Assembly (NCBI RefSeq): GCF_015245355.1
Contig: NZ_CP063311.1
Span: 3,918,428-3,982,427, forward strand
Direction of reading: 5' to 3'
DNA length: 64,000 nucleotides
DNA from: Anabaenopsis elenkinii CCIBt3563
GTDB taxonomy: Bacteria > Cyanobacteriota > Cyanobacteriia > Cyanobacteriales > Nostocaceae
The notes beneath the pieces are model-generated. The model had not been told where the DNA came from and searched no databases. It saw only the letters and a program-made list of their open reading frames with translations. This document shows positions 1 through 8,329 of the stretch, piece after piece. Both the position numbers and the translations under genes were made by a program. The stretch's first letter is position 1; each line of letters begins with the position of its first letter.

Positions 1-249
1 GATCGGGTTATGAAATGGTAATAATACTGCTGCTGTACCTAATTGAATAGTTGAGGTTAGTCCCGCAAGGTGTCCCATCAACACTAACATAGATGAGCTG
101 AGATTGAACTCATTAAAATGATGTTCACTGACCCAAGCTGAATCAAAACCTAAACTTTCCGCCTCTTTTACTAGCGCTACCTGTTCCCAGATGCTGTGAC
201 TAGTATTTTGATGATGATTTTCGTAATTGCAAAAAATTCCGGTTTTCAT
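1..249 (-). CDS. LLM-class flavin-dependent oxidoreductase, N-terminal part
   Basis: The reverse strand begins ATG-AAA-ACC-GGA and stays open for 83 codons to the window edge, so only the N-terminus is present. The residues match the first beta-alpha units of the luciferase-like monooxygenase barrel: MKTGIF at the start, EAESLGFDSAWVSEHHF around residues 30-45, then LGTAAVLLPFHNP. Members use reduced FMN and oxygen to oxidise small organic substrates; the substrate cannot be told from this piece. The gene lies just downstream of, and in the same direction as, a small unknown gene. Family assignment is firm, specific function unknown. Confidence 0.85.
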   Translation of the reverse strand, partial: MKTGIFCNYENHHQNTSHSIWEQVALVKEAESLGFDSAWVSEHHFNEFNLSSSMLVLMGHLAGLTSTIQLGTAAVLLPFHNPI

Positions 250-261
250 TTTTGGCGATCG

Positions 262-600
262 CTATTTAGTTGTCACCCATTGCAATTCCAACCACAACCG
301 GGGATTGGTCTGCTTGAGCTTGGACATGGGATCGCGTAGCAGTCGCTTCGCGTTCATACAGACTACTTCCACTAGCCCCATATTATGTGCTAGTTCTCTG
401 AGTATATGTTTTTGCGCTTGCACATGAGGGAGTATTTCTTCACAGCAATAAATTCCTATATATTGCAAACGTCTAGCTGGTCGTCCCCAAAAACAGGTGA
501 TAACTTTCACATGACACCCGTCTAGTAATTCCCCAAGTGTTGGGTAATATTGAGTTACGACTCTTGTGAATTCTTTAGCCAGGATATGTTCAGCAATCAT
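262..600 (-). CDS. Hypothetical protein, 112 aa
   Basis: An open frame with ATG start that ends 12 bp before the monooxygenase start on the same strand, so the two are probably co-transcribed. I do not recognise a family. The protein is basic at its C-terminus, contains several Cys residues (for example CFWGRPARR and GIYCCEE) and no obvious membrane segment or signal peptide. It could be a genuine small partner of the monooxygenase or a decayed gene; the spacing to its neighbour is the main argument for it being real. Confidence 0.45.
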   Translation of the reverse strand: MIAEHILAKEFTRVVTQYYPTLGELLDGCHVKVITCFWGRPARRLQYIGIYCCEEILPHVQAQKHILRELAHNMGLVEVVCMNAKRLLRDPMSKLKQTNPRLWLELQWVTTK

Positions 601-719
601 ATCAACTGATATTTATGTAGCGGTCATCACGCTATTTAATATAACATATTATTGTCAATTAAGCCTGACAAATTATAGGATTTATTTCTATTTTTATAAA
701 GCAAGAATTAAAAATTTAA

Positions 720-940
720 GAGGATGTTGGATAAGTTTTCAACAGGTAATTTTTATATTAGGGAACAGGGAACACACCGAACAGGGAACACGGTATGGCT
801 AACGCCACGCTATCGCTATCGACTTCGCTCACCGACCGCACAAAAAACAATAAAATCTAGTTCCCTCCCCTTACAAGGGGAGGGTTAGGGTGGGGTCAAA
901 CAATAGTTGATACACTAATCATGACTTTTAAAACATCCTT
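720..940. repeat. MITE-like repeat, short uninterrupted copy (family 1)
   Basis: Begins GAGGATGTT and ends with the near-complement AACATCCTT. The interior carries AGGTAATTTTTATATTAGGG, GGGAACA heptamers, a perfect 22-bp palindrome at 863-884 (10-bp arms CCCTCCCCTT/AAGGGGAGGG) and AGTTGATACACTAATCATGA. The same parts occur in order at 6421-6815, 17230-17664 and, without the ends, 1863-2238. There is no coding capacity. Flanks are TAA and TTA, an imperfect 3-bp duplication. This is the shortest copy and shows the palindrome unbroken. Confidence 0.75.
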
Positions 941-983
941 TTAGAGTATGATTTCAAGGTCAACTTATACCCAGAACCTAGGA

Positions 984-1622
984 TCAAGTTCCCGGACGAG
1001 AGCGCAGATGATCGGGTATGTGATGGCGATCGCCTAATATTTCTAACAAGGGACCATTAACATCAAATTTAAGCATACTTACCGATGCAACTAAAATATT
1101 GACCCGATAGCGATAGCGTCCTAAATCAATTCCCAGTAAACTGCAAAGCATAATCCGAATTGTAGCTTTATGGGAAACTACTAAAACATTACCTTGAGGA
1201 TGTTTTTCTTGAATTTCAGCAATTACCGACATAGAACGGTTAGCAATCTCTACCGCCGTTTCTCCACCTAGGGGCGCATTCCAGGCCGGTTCTGTTAACC
1301 ATTTAACATAGTTTTCTGAGTAATTCTCTTGCACAAAGGATTTACTTTTAGTTTCCCATTCGCCATAACTACCTTCCCTCAATCCGTCACGCAACTGCAT
1401 ATTGACACCCACAGCATCACAAAACGGCTTGGCCGTTGCTATTGTGCGCTTCATGGGGCTAACATAAACCGCTGACCAGTCCAATTTTTGATAAACATTA
1501 GCAAAACTCTCCGCCATCTCCATTCCTGCTGTAGTCAAATCCGCATCAGTCTGACCACAAAAATTACCACTTTGGCTAAAAGTAGTTTCTCCATGTCGCA
1601 GTAAGTATAAATTAAGTGTCAT
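984..1622 (-). CDS. Histidine phosphatase family protein
   Basis: A 212-residue protein of the phosphoglycerate-mutase-like superfamily. The catalytic motif LYLLRHGET is at the extreme N-terminus (His about residue 9) and the second conserved His lies in VVSHKATIRI near residue 150. SPMKRTIATAKPF and LREGSYGEWE are further family blocks. The open frame extends 17 codons upstream, but the ATG giving MTLNLYLLRHGE places the motif where the family has it. Such proteins dephosphorylate small phosphoesters or act as mutases; the substrate cannot be inferred. It stands alone between repeat elements. Confidence 0.85.
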   Translation of the reverse strand: MTLNLYLLRHGETTFSQSGNFCGQTDADLTTAGMEMAESFANVYQKLDWSAVYVSPMKRTIATAKPFCDAVGVNMQLRDGLREGSYGEWETKSKSFVQENYSENYVKWLTEPAWNAPLGGETAVEIANRSMSVIAEIQEKHPQGNVLVVSHKATIRIMLCSLLGIDLGRYRYRVNILVASVSMLKFDVNGPLLEILGDRHHIPDHLRSRPGT

Positions 1623-1862
1623 AGCTTCCGTGGCTTGGGAAATTAAGGAGCTTGTGCAAAAATAAACTACCACACACTTGGCGATGGAGTATGTAATACC
1701 AGGACAAAGTAATTATGCAAAAAAGTTAATTAACGACAAACTTTTGCCAGTAATCATAGTTACTAAAAATATAGTCAAATATTTTTAGCTTTGATTGGTC
1801 TTACTTCCCAAGTTAATGCTTTGCTTCCAATTCTCGTTTTTACCTATAATCATTTGTCAAGT

Positions 1863-2238
1863 CATGATTAGTGTATCAACTATTGCTGGACCCCACCCTA
1901 ACCCTCCCCTTGTAAGGGCTATTCATTACTCACATCTTTCTTAACAATCTTGAAACATTTATGTGGCAATGGTTTCAACGCTTGAAAATTTCCCTACTCT
2001 TGACAAAATGTACCTTATTGTTCTTGATAAAACCCTTATTTTATTGAGAATCATCAACGGAGGATTAAGGTTTGGGGGTTTGCGAGCGATCGCTCTCACG
2101 AATGTTAAGAAAGATCCGGGTAATGGATAGTTGTAAGGGGAGGGGACTGGATTTGATTGTTTTTTGTGCGGTCGGTGAGCGAAGTCGAACCGTGTTCTCC
2201 ATTCCTCCCTGCTCCCTGTTCCCTGTTCCCTGTTCCCT
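1863..2238. repeat. MITE-like family 1, copy truncated at both ends and interrupted
   Basis: In the opposite orientation to the copy at 720-940. It starts within CATGATTAGTGTATCAACTA and ends in the run of TTCCCTG heptamers, so both terminal inverted repeats are missing. Its central palindrome is split by a 212-bp element at 1919-2130. The region also holds the sequence ACCGCACAAAAAACAA (reverse strand) shared with the first copy. Confidence 0.65.
1919..2130. mobile_element. 212-bp MITE (family 2), nested
   Basis: The ends are imperfect inverted repeats: CTATTCATTACTCACATCTT on the left and CTATCCATTACCCGGATCTT on the right when read inward, both continuing TCTTAACA. It is flanked by the 9-bp direct repeat TTGTAAGGG at 1910-1918 and 2131-2139, a clear target-site duplication. 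A second copy of identical length lies at 17381-17592 in reverse orientation. It has no transposase gene, so it must have been mobilised in trans. It contains a HIP1 octamer (AGCGATCGCT). Confidence 0.8.
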
Positions 2239-2729
2239 GAAACTAAACAACCGTGTACCTCATGAGCACGGGAAATGCTATATCAACAATAATCAGATTT
2301 TTCATCAACTAGCCACAAAAATAACAGCACCAGGCTTTTAGTCCTGGGTTTAGTGATCAATTCAGTATTGACTTAATCTCAACATTATTGTATAATTTAA
2401 ACGCACCGTAAGGTATAGGGGATATCTACCTTGTGGATATAATTACCTCTACCCAGAAGATAAAATCCCTCTAGGCAAGTTGGCTGAATCAAGGAAAAAT
2501 CCCCAGTCAGAGACCTTTTCACGTTGGGGATAGAAGATTACCTGTTAAAAATATTTGATAGACACGATACTAAAGAGGTTGTAAAAAATCAACCCGCTCT
2601 GTATCCAGATACAGCAGTAGGCGCTTAATTGCAAATCACAAGGGATTGCTTGGGAGACTCGGACCCATCTCCCTCTCAGTTTGATCATGAGCAGTGAGTA
2701 TTTTTTAGCTTTTTTGGGATCACACTTTT
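2239..2729. other. Non-coding stretch with possible structured RNA or IS end
   Basis: No convincing gene. Features visible are a hairpin CCAGG/CCTGG around 2331-2347, a 7-bp hairpin ATCCCCA (2499-2505) / TGGGGAT (2525-2531), and GGGAGA/TCTCCC at 2652-2673 shortly before the pyruvate-kinase start. The block from about 2400 to 2535 resembles, by eye only, the conserved non-coding 3' ends of cyanobacterial IS200/IS605-type elements (omega RNA), without a tnpB beside it. This resemblance is weak. Confidence 0.25.
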
Positions 2730-3959
2730 ATGGTCACCGCCAATTCAGAAATTTCTCTTGAATCCGTCGATCTGAAGCATCCACAAACACTTTTATCTAT
2801 CCTACAATCACTGCGTCAGCAGGTGATTCACGAAGGTGAAATTACCTTTAACCAATGGCGAGAGAAGATTCAGCGCCCGGAATTTGTCCTCAGCGCCCGC
2901 AATTTAGCCCAATATTTAGCACTCAGACGCTACGATCTGCGATCGCTCCAAGCAGCACTCATACATTGGGGTTTATCTTCACTGGGACGGATTGAAGCCG
3001 GAGTTATGCCGAATCTGGATGCTGTCATTGCTTCACTGGCGGTTATTTGTGGCTTAGAGTCTACGGAGAACCAAACCCGCCCAACCATTGAGGCATTTTT
3101 TGAGGGGAATCGTTTACTACAAAAGCATACAGAAGAATTATTTGGGGGGAACAGTCCCCATCGTCGGGTAAAAATTATGGTTACATTACCCACACAAGCC
3201 GCCACTGACTATGAACTAGTGCGGGAAATTATCCGCAGGGGTACTAACTGTGTCCGGATTAATTGCGCCCATGATACCCCAGCAGAGTGGAAAAGCATGA
3301 TTGATCATGTACGTCGTGCTGGGACGGAACTCAACGCCCCCTGTCAAGTGATGATGGATTTGAGTGGTCCCAAAATTCGGACTGGTACGGTGATCAGACC
3401 CCCGGATAAAAAACGGGTGTTTCGCGGCGATCATATTGTCTTGACCCGGTGTGAATTACTCTCAGATGTGGGTGAGATACCTGTGGAGAACTTCCAAACC
3501 TTTTGTACTATCCCGGAAATTCTCGATTTACTCACCGTGGGAACCACAGTTTATATTGATGATGGGAAAATTCGGACTCGGGTGATTAATACCCAACATC
3601 AATTATCTGATGGACAATTAGGAATTTTATTAGAGGTCACCCATGCTAGTCCCAAGGGTGTGAAACTGCAAGCAGAAAAAGGGTTAAACTTTCCCCATAC
3701 AGTTCTTCCCCTGAATCCACTCACAACAAAGGATTTATCTGATTTGGATTTTGTGGCTCTCCATGCAGATATGATTGGCTATTCTTTTGTACAACGAGCC
3801 GCGGATATGGAATTATTGCAACGGGAGTTAAAGCAACGCACTTCACAAGGAGTTAACCCCCCCGCCATCGTCGCCAAAATTGAAACTGCGATCGCTGTGT
3901 CTAACCTACCAGAATTAATTATTCACGCTGCAGGTAAACACCTTAGTCAAAAACCATAA
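2730..3959 (+). pseudogene. pyk: Pyruvate kinase, 3'-truncated
   Basis: The 409-residue frame has an N-terminal extension of about 140 residues, then the TIM-barrel of pyruvate kinase: RVKIMVTLPTQAA, NCVRINCAHD, MDLSGPKIRTG, a B domain with VYIDDGKIRTRV, VTHASPKGVKLQAEKGLNFP, LTTKDLSDLDF and IVAKIETAIAVSNLPELI. The sequence then runs out at AAGKHLSQKP, just before the expected ARGDLAVE magnesium/substrate segment and the whole C-terminal domain. The protein could not be a normal pyruvate kinase, which converts PEP and ADP to pyruvate and ATP. The break is 3 bp before an isolated CRISPR repeat. A second, intact pyk elsewhere in the genome would be expected. Confidence 0.85.
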
Positions 3960-3962
3960 CGC

Positions 3963-3998
3963 GTTTCCATTAATTCCACTTCCCAGAGGGAAGCGGTC
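3963..3998. repeat. Isolated CRISPR repeat unit
   Basis: Thirty-six bases equal to the repeat of the array at 7116-8329 over positions 1-33 (GTTTCCATTAATTC then CACTTCCCAGAGGGAAGCG), but ending GTC instead of TAC. The only other repeat with the GGTC ending is the degenerate outermost unit at 7043-7078. There is no second repeat or spacer next to it. It sits exactly between two truncated genes. Confidence 0.9.
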
Positions 3999-4006
3999 AT
4001 TTAATT

Positions 4007-4231
4007 GTGACTAATTCTACCGAAGGTTTGATTCAAGTTTTAAATTTGGTGATTTTAGCGGATGATAAAAAATACTTTCCACCTGATCAAGCTGTCCCAG
4101 TGTTTAATCAACAGATTCTCCAAAAACACCCAGAATTAGCAACTGCTATTAATCGGTTAGGTGGGAAAATTTCTACTGCTCAAATGCAGCGGATGAATTA
4201 TCAGGTGGATAATCAATCTCGTCCTGTCTAA
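4007..4231 (+). pseudogene. Glycine betaine ABC transporter binding protein, C-terminal fragment
   Basis: The frame reads TNSTEGLIQVLNLVILADDK, then KYFPPDQAVPVFNQQ, LQKHPELATAINRLGGKI and MNYQVDNQ. This is the typical C-terminal end of OpuAC/ProX/OsmF-type periplasmic glycine betaine or choline binding proteins, ending at the usual place. The N-terminal three quarters are missing: upstream lies only the isolated CRISPR repeat and the broken pyruvate kinase. It is a remnant and no start codon is to be trusted. Confidence 0.75.
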
Positions 4232-4266
4232 GATGTGGTAAGGGAATGGTTAAAATCTCAAAATTT

Positions 4267-4317
4267 ATGATTTTATGATTTTATGATTTTATAATTTTAT
4301 AATTTTATGATTTTATG
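4267..4317. repeat. AT-rich 8-bp tandem repeat
   Basis: About six units of ATGATTTT/ATAATTTT in tandem, directly behind the betaine-binding fragment. It has no coding meaning and was probably formed by replication slippage. Confidence 0.85.
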
Positions 4318-4439
4318 ACTCTTGTTTTAACCTAAATTGGGGATAAGCGCAGAGTTATTAACCTGAGTTCGGATTAAGGAAATTGGGATAAAATCCAGTC
4401 CATAGGAAGGCTGGGTTTATTAGGTTGGCGGTAATAAGC

Positions 4440-4765
4440 GATTAATCCACACAAGAGATTAACGCAAAAATTAACAGGAGTTCTCCCTCCCCTATAGGAA
4501 TATTAAGAAATTTTGAGGCATCCTCCGAACTCTATGACCTTCGCGGTAATGTTTGAGGATGGCTCAGTGATCACTTTAATACCTTACCGGAATTTGAACC
4601 TGATCCCCTATATGAAAATTATTCTGCCCCATTTTTTGATAGGAATCATAGGATTATGTTAGGCAGATTTTGTGACATAACAAGCGCTTATGCGTCTCCA
4701 TTTTGTCGGAATTGGTTCCGCAAGAATTTTGATCAATACACCAGTTTCCGAGTAGCTCAGAATTA
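4440..4765 (+). pseudogene. OvoA/EgtB-like sulfoxide synthase, C-terminal relic
   Basis: One frame reads [25 protein letters not shown], stop (TGA where TGG is expected), GWLSDHFNTLPEFEPDPLYE, SAPFFDRNHRIMLGR, ASPFCRNWFRKNFDQYTSFRVAQ, stop. This is the C-terminal part of the formylglycine-generating-enzyme-like domain of ergothioneine/ovothiol sulfoxide synthases, non-haem iron enzymes joining Cys to a histidine derivative. The in-frame stop, another upstream (D-stop-STQEI) and the absence of the N-terminus mark it as dead. It ends 17 bp before a radical SAM gene on the same strand, suggesting a former operon. The choice between OvoA and EgtB is uncertain. Confidence 0.65.
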
Positions 4766-4782
4766 ATCAAGAGGTCAAATGA

Positions 4783-6288
4783 ATGAAAATTGGATTAGTA
4801 GAACTCCCCCAACTCAAAGTCCTTGATCCCACAGGTAATGACTGGACTGAACAAAATCAACATCCTCTAATTAGCAAACAGATATTAATCGCCAACCTGG
4901 AGGCTGGAGGATTTGAAGTTGAGTTATTCAACCTCAAAAACGGAAACCAAGAAGAACAATTCGGAGAAACGATTTGGAAAGGAATGTCCCTTCAGAAGAT
5001 TGCTTATGGTCAACCGGTTAGTTCCATTGACTCTGAATCTTGTGATGCTTGGGGAGTCACAAATAACTTTACCATTTATCGAGAATTAGCAGGTTTAGTC
5101 TTGCGACATTTAGCTAAAGGTGGCAAACCTATTATAGTTGGAGGTTCAGATGTTATTGCCCAACCTCACTATTACTTTAATGCCGGAGCAACGGCTGTTG
5201 TGACTGACAAATCAGGGGCAGCAAACTGGGCTATTTTTGATTATGTTTTAGGTCAACCGCAACGGGAGGAGCTATCAGGAGTTTTATTCCCAGATGGGAC
5301 CGAATATCGCAAGCACCGTCATCCCCTACATCCCCAAGATTGGTTTCTACCCTCAATTTCTGTTGCTCAAGCTTGTTTAGGGGGAGGTAATGATTTTGCC
5401 GATGACCTTTCAGAATCATCATTATTACCCATCGGTTCTGCTATGTTTGATTTAGGCTGCGATCGCACCTGTGACTTTTGCCAAACCCCAACCTATGGCT
5501 CAGGCTATTTGCGGATGACCCCTGAACGGGCTTTAGCATGGGCTGCTCGACAAAAGGAAGCAGGTGCAAAAAGCATAGTTTCCGACTCAGATCAATTTCT
5601 TGGTCGTGTTCTGTTTCCGGAAGGAAAACAAGAAGTTCTCGACATCGTCAAAGGATTACGAGAAATGAATTTACCCATCTCCTGGGACAATGGCATTGAG
5701 CTAAGAAAAGCCACCAAAGGACGAGGTAAAGAGCGAAATCCCGAAGACTTAGAACCCGATGAAGAATTGGTAGAAGCCATGTGGGGTTGGGATGGCAAAA
5801 CTGGATGTTTCATGGCCTATATTCCTGCTGAACGTCCCTTCGTGGGTCGTCAGGCCTATAAAAAACTACTTCCTTGGCAACAGCACTGTCAAATGCTCAG
5901 AGCTATTGTCCGTGCTGGAGTGCCAACCATTTCTTATGGTTTCATTATTGGCTTACCTGAGGATAATCGAGATAGTTTTCTGTATTTAGAAGAAGCCATC
6001 AAGGAACTGAAGCAAGAACTCATAACCATCAATCCATCCCTGAACTTCTTTGTAACCCCCTATTCCATTATTCCCATTCCCGGAACTCCCCAAGAATACA
6101 ACCTGAAAAAAGCTAACTTACTGCGATTTGAAGACCCCACAATTCGTGGTAATTTCTGGACAAGTTCTGTTGATACCCATCATCTAACCTATGATCAAGT
6201 TTCAGACTGGCAATTGTATCTATTTAGGAGTCTGGGAGACAACTGGACAACGGATGCAATGCCACTAGGCAGAACTTCGCCCCGTTAA
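4783..6288 (+). CDS. B12-binding-domain radical SAM protein
   Basis: The 501-residue protein has an N-terminal Rossmann-like cobalamin-binding region (about 1-160, with KPIIVGGSDVIAQPHYYF). The radical SAM core carries CDRTCDFCQ near residue 227 (C-x3-C-x2-C), which ligates the 4Fe-4S cluster that cleaves S-adenosylmethionine. SYGFIIGLPEDNRDSF near 385 and the PYSIIPIPGTP block are typical of this superfamily, which includes methyltransferases and ring-forming enzymes. The start has an AGAGG ribosome site 8 bp upstream. It follows the OvoA/EgtB-like relic closely, so it may have worked on a thiol-histidine product, but that is inference. The gene looks intact although its partner is broken. 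Confidence 0.85.
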   Translation: MKIGLVELPQLKVLDPTGNDWTEQNQHPLISKQILIANLEAGGFEVELFNLKNGNQEEQFGETIWKGMSLQKIAYGQPVSSIDSESCDAWGVTNNFTIYRELAGLVLRHLAKGGKPIIVGGSDVIAQPHYYFNAGATAVVTDKSGAANWAIFDYVLGQPQREELSGVLFPDGTEYRKHRHPLHPQDWFLPSISVAQACLGGGNDFADDLSESSLLPIGSAMFDLGCDRTCDFCQTPTYGSGYLRMTPERALAWAARQKEAGAKSIVSDSDQFLGRVLFPEGKQEVLDIVKGLREMNLPISWDNGIELRKATKGRGKERNPEDLEPDEELVEAMWGWDGKTGCFMAYIPAERPFVGRQAYKKLLPWQQHCQMLRAIVRAGVPTISYGFIIGLPEDNRDSFLYLEEAIKELKQELITINPSLNFFVTPYSIIPIPGTPQEYNLKKANLLRFEDPTIRGNFWTSSVDTHHLTYDQVSDWQLYLFRSLGDNWTTDAMPLGRTSPR

Positions 6289-6420
6289 TTGATAATCGCT
6301 TTTTAGACTTGAGTTAATCTCAAATTATTATTGTCTTAATAATCCCTTGCCTAAAGGTAAGGGAGTGTCAACTCATTATATTAAGAATAATCCTGGGAAG
6401 TATCAACACCCTAAACCTCA

Positions 6421-6815
6421 GAGGATGTTTGATAAGTCATGATTAGTGTATCAACTATTGTTTTACCCCACCCTCTCCTTGCAAGGGTAGGTTTTTAATA
6501 TGATCTGTGAAGGCAAGACTAGGAAGACAAGGAAGGAAAGTGGACAAGGAAGATTTTATACGGACAATGGTCTTTTAAGGGGCTATTTTTCTTACTAAAA
6601 ATACAGACTTTGTACTGTTTTTCTCCCTTGTCACCTTGTCCACCTTGTCCACCAAGTCTTGTCCTTGTCAGGGGAGGGGACTGGATTTTATTGTTTCGGA
6701 GTGTCCCCCATTCCCTGCTTCGGTGCTTCGGTGCTTCGGTGCTCCCTGCTCCCTGTTCCCTGTTCCCTGTTCCCTAATATAAAAATTACCTGTTTAATAC
6801 TTTCCAAAGATCCTC
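6421..6815. repeat. MITE-like family 1, complete copy with internal insertion
   Basis: Starts GAGGATGTTTGATAAGTCAT and ends CTTTCCAAAGATCCTC. It is flanked on both sides by TCA (6418-6420 and 6816-6818), a 3-bp target duplication. The interior follows the family plan, with TTCCCTG heptamers at 6738-6775, but the central palindrome is replaced by about 180 bp (roughly 6487-6665). That insert has its own loosely inverted ends rich in GGACAAGG / CCTTGTCC. No coding capacity. Confidence 0.75.
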
Positions 6816-6930
6816 TCATAATCAGAGATTGAAAAATTGAAACTGGTGTTTCCGGTGCAATAATACCAGAGTTTTGGGGAAAATATATTTTTAAAACCGG
6901 TGACTCTGTAAAATTATCATAAATGGATAT
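6816..6930 (-). pseudogene. Possible gene fragment cut by a MITE
   Basis: On the reverse strand one frame is open from a TAA at 6931-6933 through YDNFTESPVLKIYFPQNSGI and IAPETPVSIFQSLI into the MITE at 6815. The residue composition looks protein-like, but I recognise no family and there is no start. It may be the remains of a gene interrupted by the MITE. Between 6937 and 7042 I see nothing. Confidence 0.2.
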
Positions 6931-7042
6931 TTAATGCTTGTCCTTTGGTTTAACACATTCCACAACCTGGGATATTAATTTGTGTTGAAAATCTGCTTTT
7001 CCATAAACACTATGGGAGTTTTGCAGTGAGGAAAAAGGTATG

Positions 7043-8329
7043 CCCGCTTCTAACTCGACTTCCCAGAGGGAAGCGGTCGCGATTTTTGACATTAATCGAG
7101 CGATCGCGATGAATAGTTGCCATTAATTCCACTTCCCAGAGGGAAGCGTACTTCCAGCTACTCCAGGAATTTACACCATAGAAGACGAGTTTCCATTAAT
7201 TCCACTTCCCAGAGGGAAGCGTACAGTCTTCTTAGACCGTTTGGGTTAACCTTGATGTTTCCATTAATTCCACTTCCCAGAGGGAAGCGTACGAGTTTCA
7301 GTTGCTGAAGTTTTAAAGGACTTAAATTGTTTCCATTAATTCCACTTCCCAGAGGGAAGCGTACAGATATAAAAAATTGGGAGCCATGCTAGTAGATGGT
7401 TTCCATTAATTCCACTTCCCAGAGGGAAGCGTACATACTGAATGGAGGGTAGAGCAGCAAAGGCTGTGGAAACGTTTCCATTAATTCCACTTCCCAGAGG
7501 GAAGCGTACACAAGCTGACAAGACTCGGCTTATCAACACGCTCGAGCGTGTTTCCATTAATTCCACTTCCCAGAGGGAAGCGTACCCTGGGAAGCCGGAG
7601 TTTCGACCGGCATAGAACAAGGAATGCGTTTCCATTAATTCCACTTCCCAGAGGGAAGCGTACAACCAGCACTTTACATAAAGGTGCTGGCTAGTCCCAT
7701 TTTGTTTCCATTAATTCCACTTCCCAGAGGGAAGCGTACTAGCAGAGTCTGTAGGTTTAAAAGAACATTTATACGTGGTTTCCATTAATTCCACTTCCCA
7801 GAGGGAAGCGTACTGAGTCAGGTCTGGTCGAGCCGGTGGGTTATAACTCTTACGTTTCCATTAATTCCACTTCCCAGAGGGAAGCGTACATATCTATCCA
7901 ATGACTTTTACGGGGCTATAGGAGCCTACACAGGTTTCCATTAATTCCACTTCCCAGAGGGAAGCGTACATTTTAGACTACACCGCAGACTCTTCACCTC
8001 TTCGTTTCCATTAATTCCACTTCCCAGAGGGAAGCGTACGAGCTAAGGCAGAAAAAGAGGCTAAAGAAAGACTAAGTTTCCATTAATTCCACTTCCCAGA
8101 GGGAAGCGTACGAATCAGACGACTACTTAGAGTTATTGATAGAAATATGTTTCCATTAATTCCACTTCCCAGAGGGAAGCGTACGTCACAGCAACCTTGC
8201 CTTTCTTTTTCCTTTTTCTGTTTCCATTAATTCCACTTCCCAGAGGGAAGCGTACCTCATGTTAACTGTTGGTAGTCTAGAGGATAGAGATTTGTTTCCA
8301 TTAATTCCACTTCCCAGAGGGAAGCGTAC
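7043..8329 (-). CRISPR. CRISPR array, 17 repeats plus one degenerate unit
   Basis: Seventeen 36-bp repeats start at 7116, 7189, 7257, 7329, 7399, 7474, 7550, 7628, 7704, 7778, 7854, 7934, 8004, 8076, 8149, 8220 and 8294. On the plus strand each reads GTTTCCATTAATTC then CACTTCCCAGAGGGAAGCGTAC. The first has one mismatch (GTTGCC), and a unit at 7043-7078 is degenerate in its 5' half. Spacers are 32 to 44 bp, the loose length spread usual for type III arrays. The repeat contains the stem CTTCCC/GGGAAG. Reading the minus strand, the repeat ends ATGGAAAC, like the 5' handle of many cyanobacterial crRNAs, so transcription should run leftward. The decayed repeats then lie at the old end and the leader at 8330 onward. 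Confidence 0.97.

Noticed and set aside
566..802. 78-codon plus-strand frame
   Set aside because: Its second half is the MITE end (QVIFILGNRE) and the first half overlaps the start of the leftward small gene antisense; no support.
2065..2341. Two opposing reading frames of 61 and 89 codons
   Set aside because: They lie inside nested MITEs and run into the TTCCCTG heptamers; no protein-like composition or conserved motif.
4440..6288. Idea that the OvoA-like relic and radical SAM gene belong to a cyanotoxin cluster such as saxitoxin
   Set aside because: No sxt-type genes (polyketide synthase, amidinotransferase, carbamoyltransferase) are visible around them.
7117..7672. Three overlapping reading frames with repeated LWEVELMET-, PLGSGINGN- or PLPRGKRTS-type peptides
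   Set aside because: They are translations of the CRISPR repeats in different frames; spacers change the sequence between units at every step.
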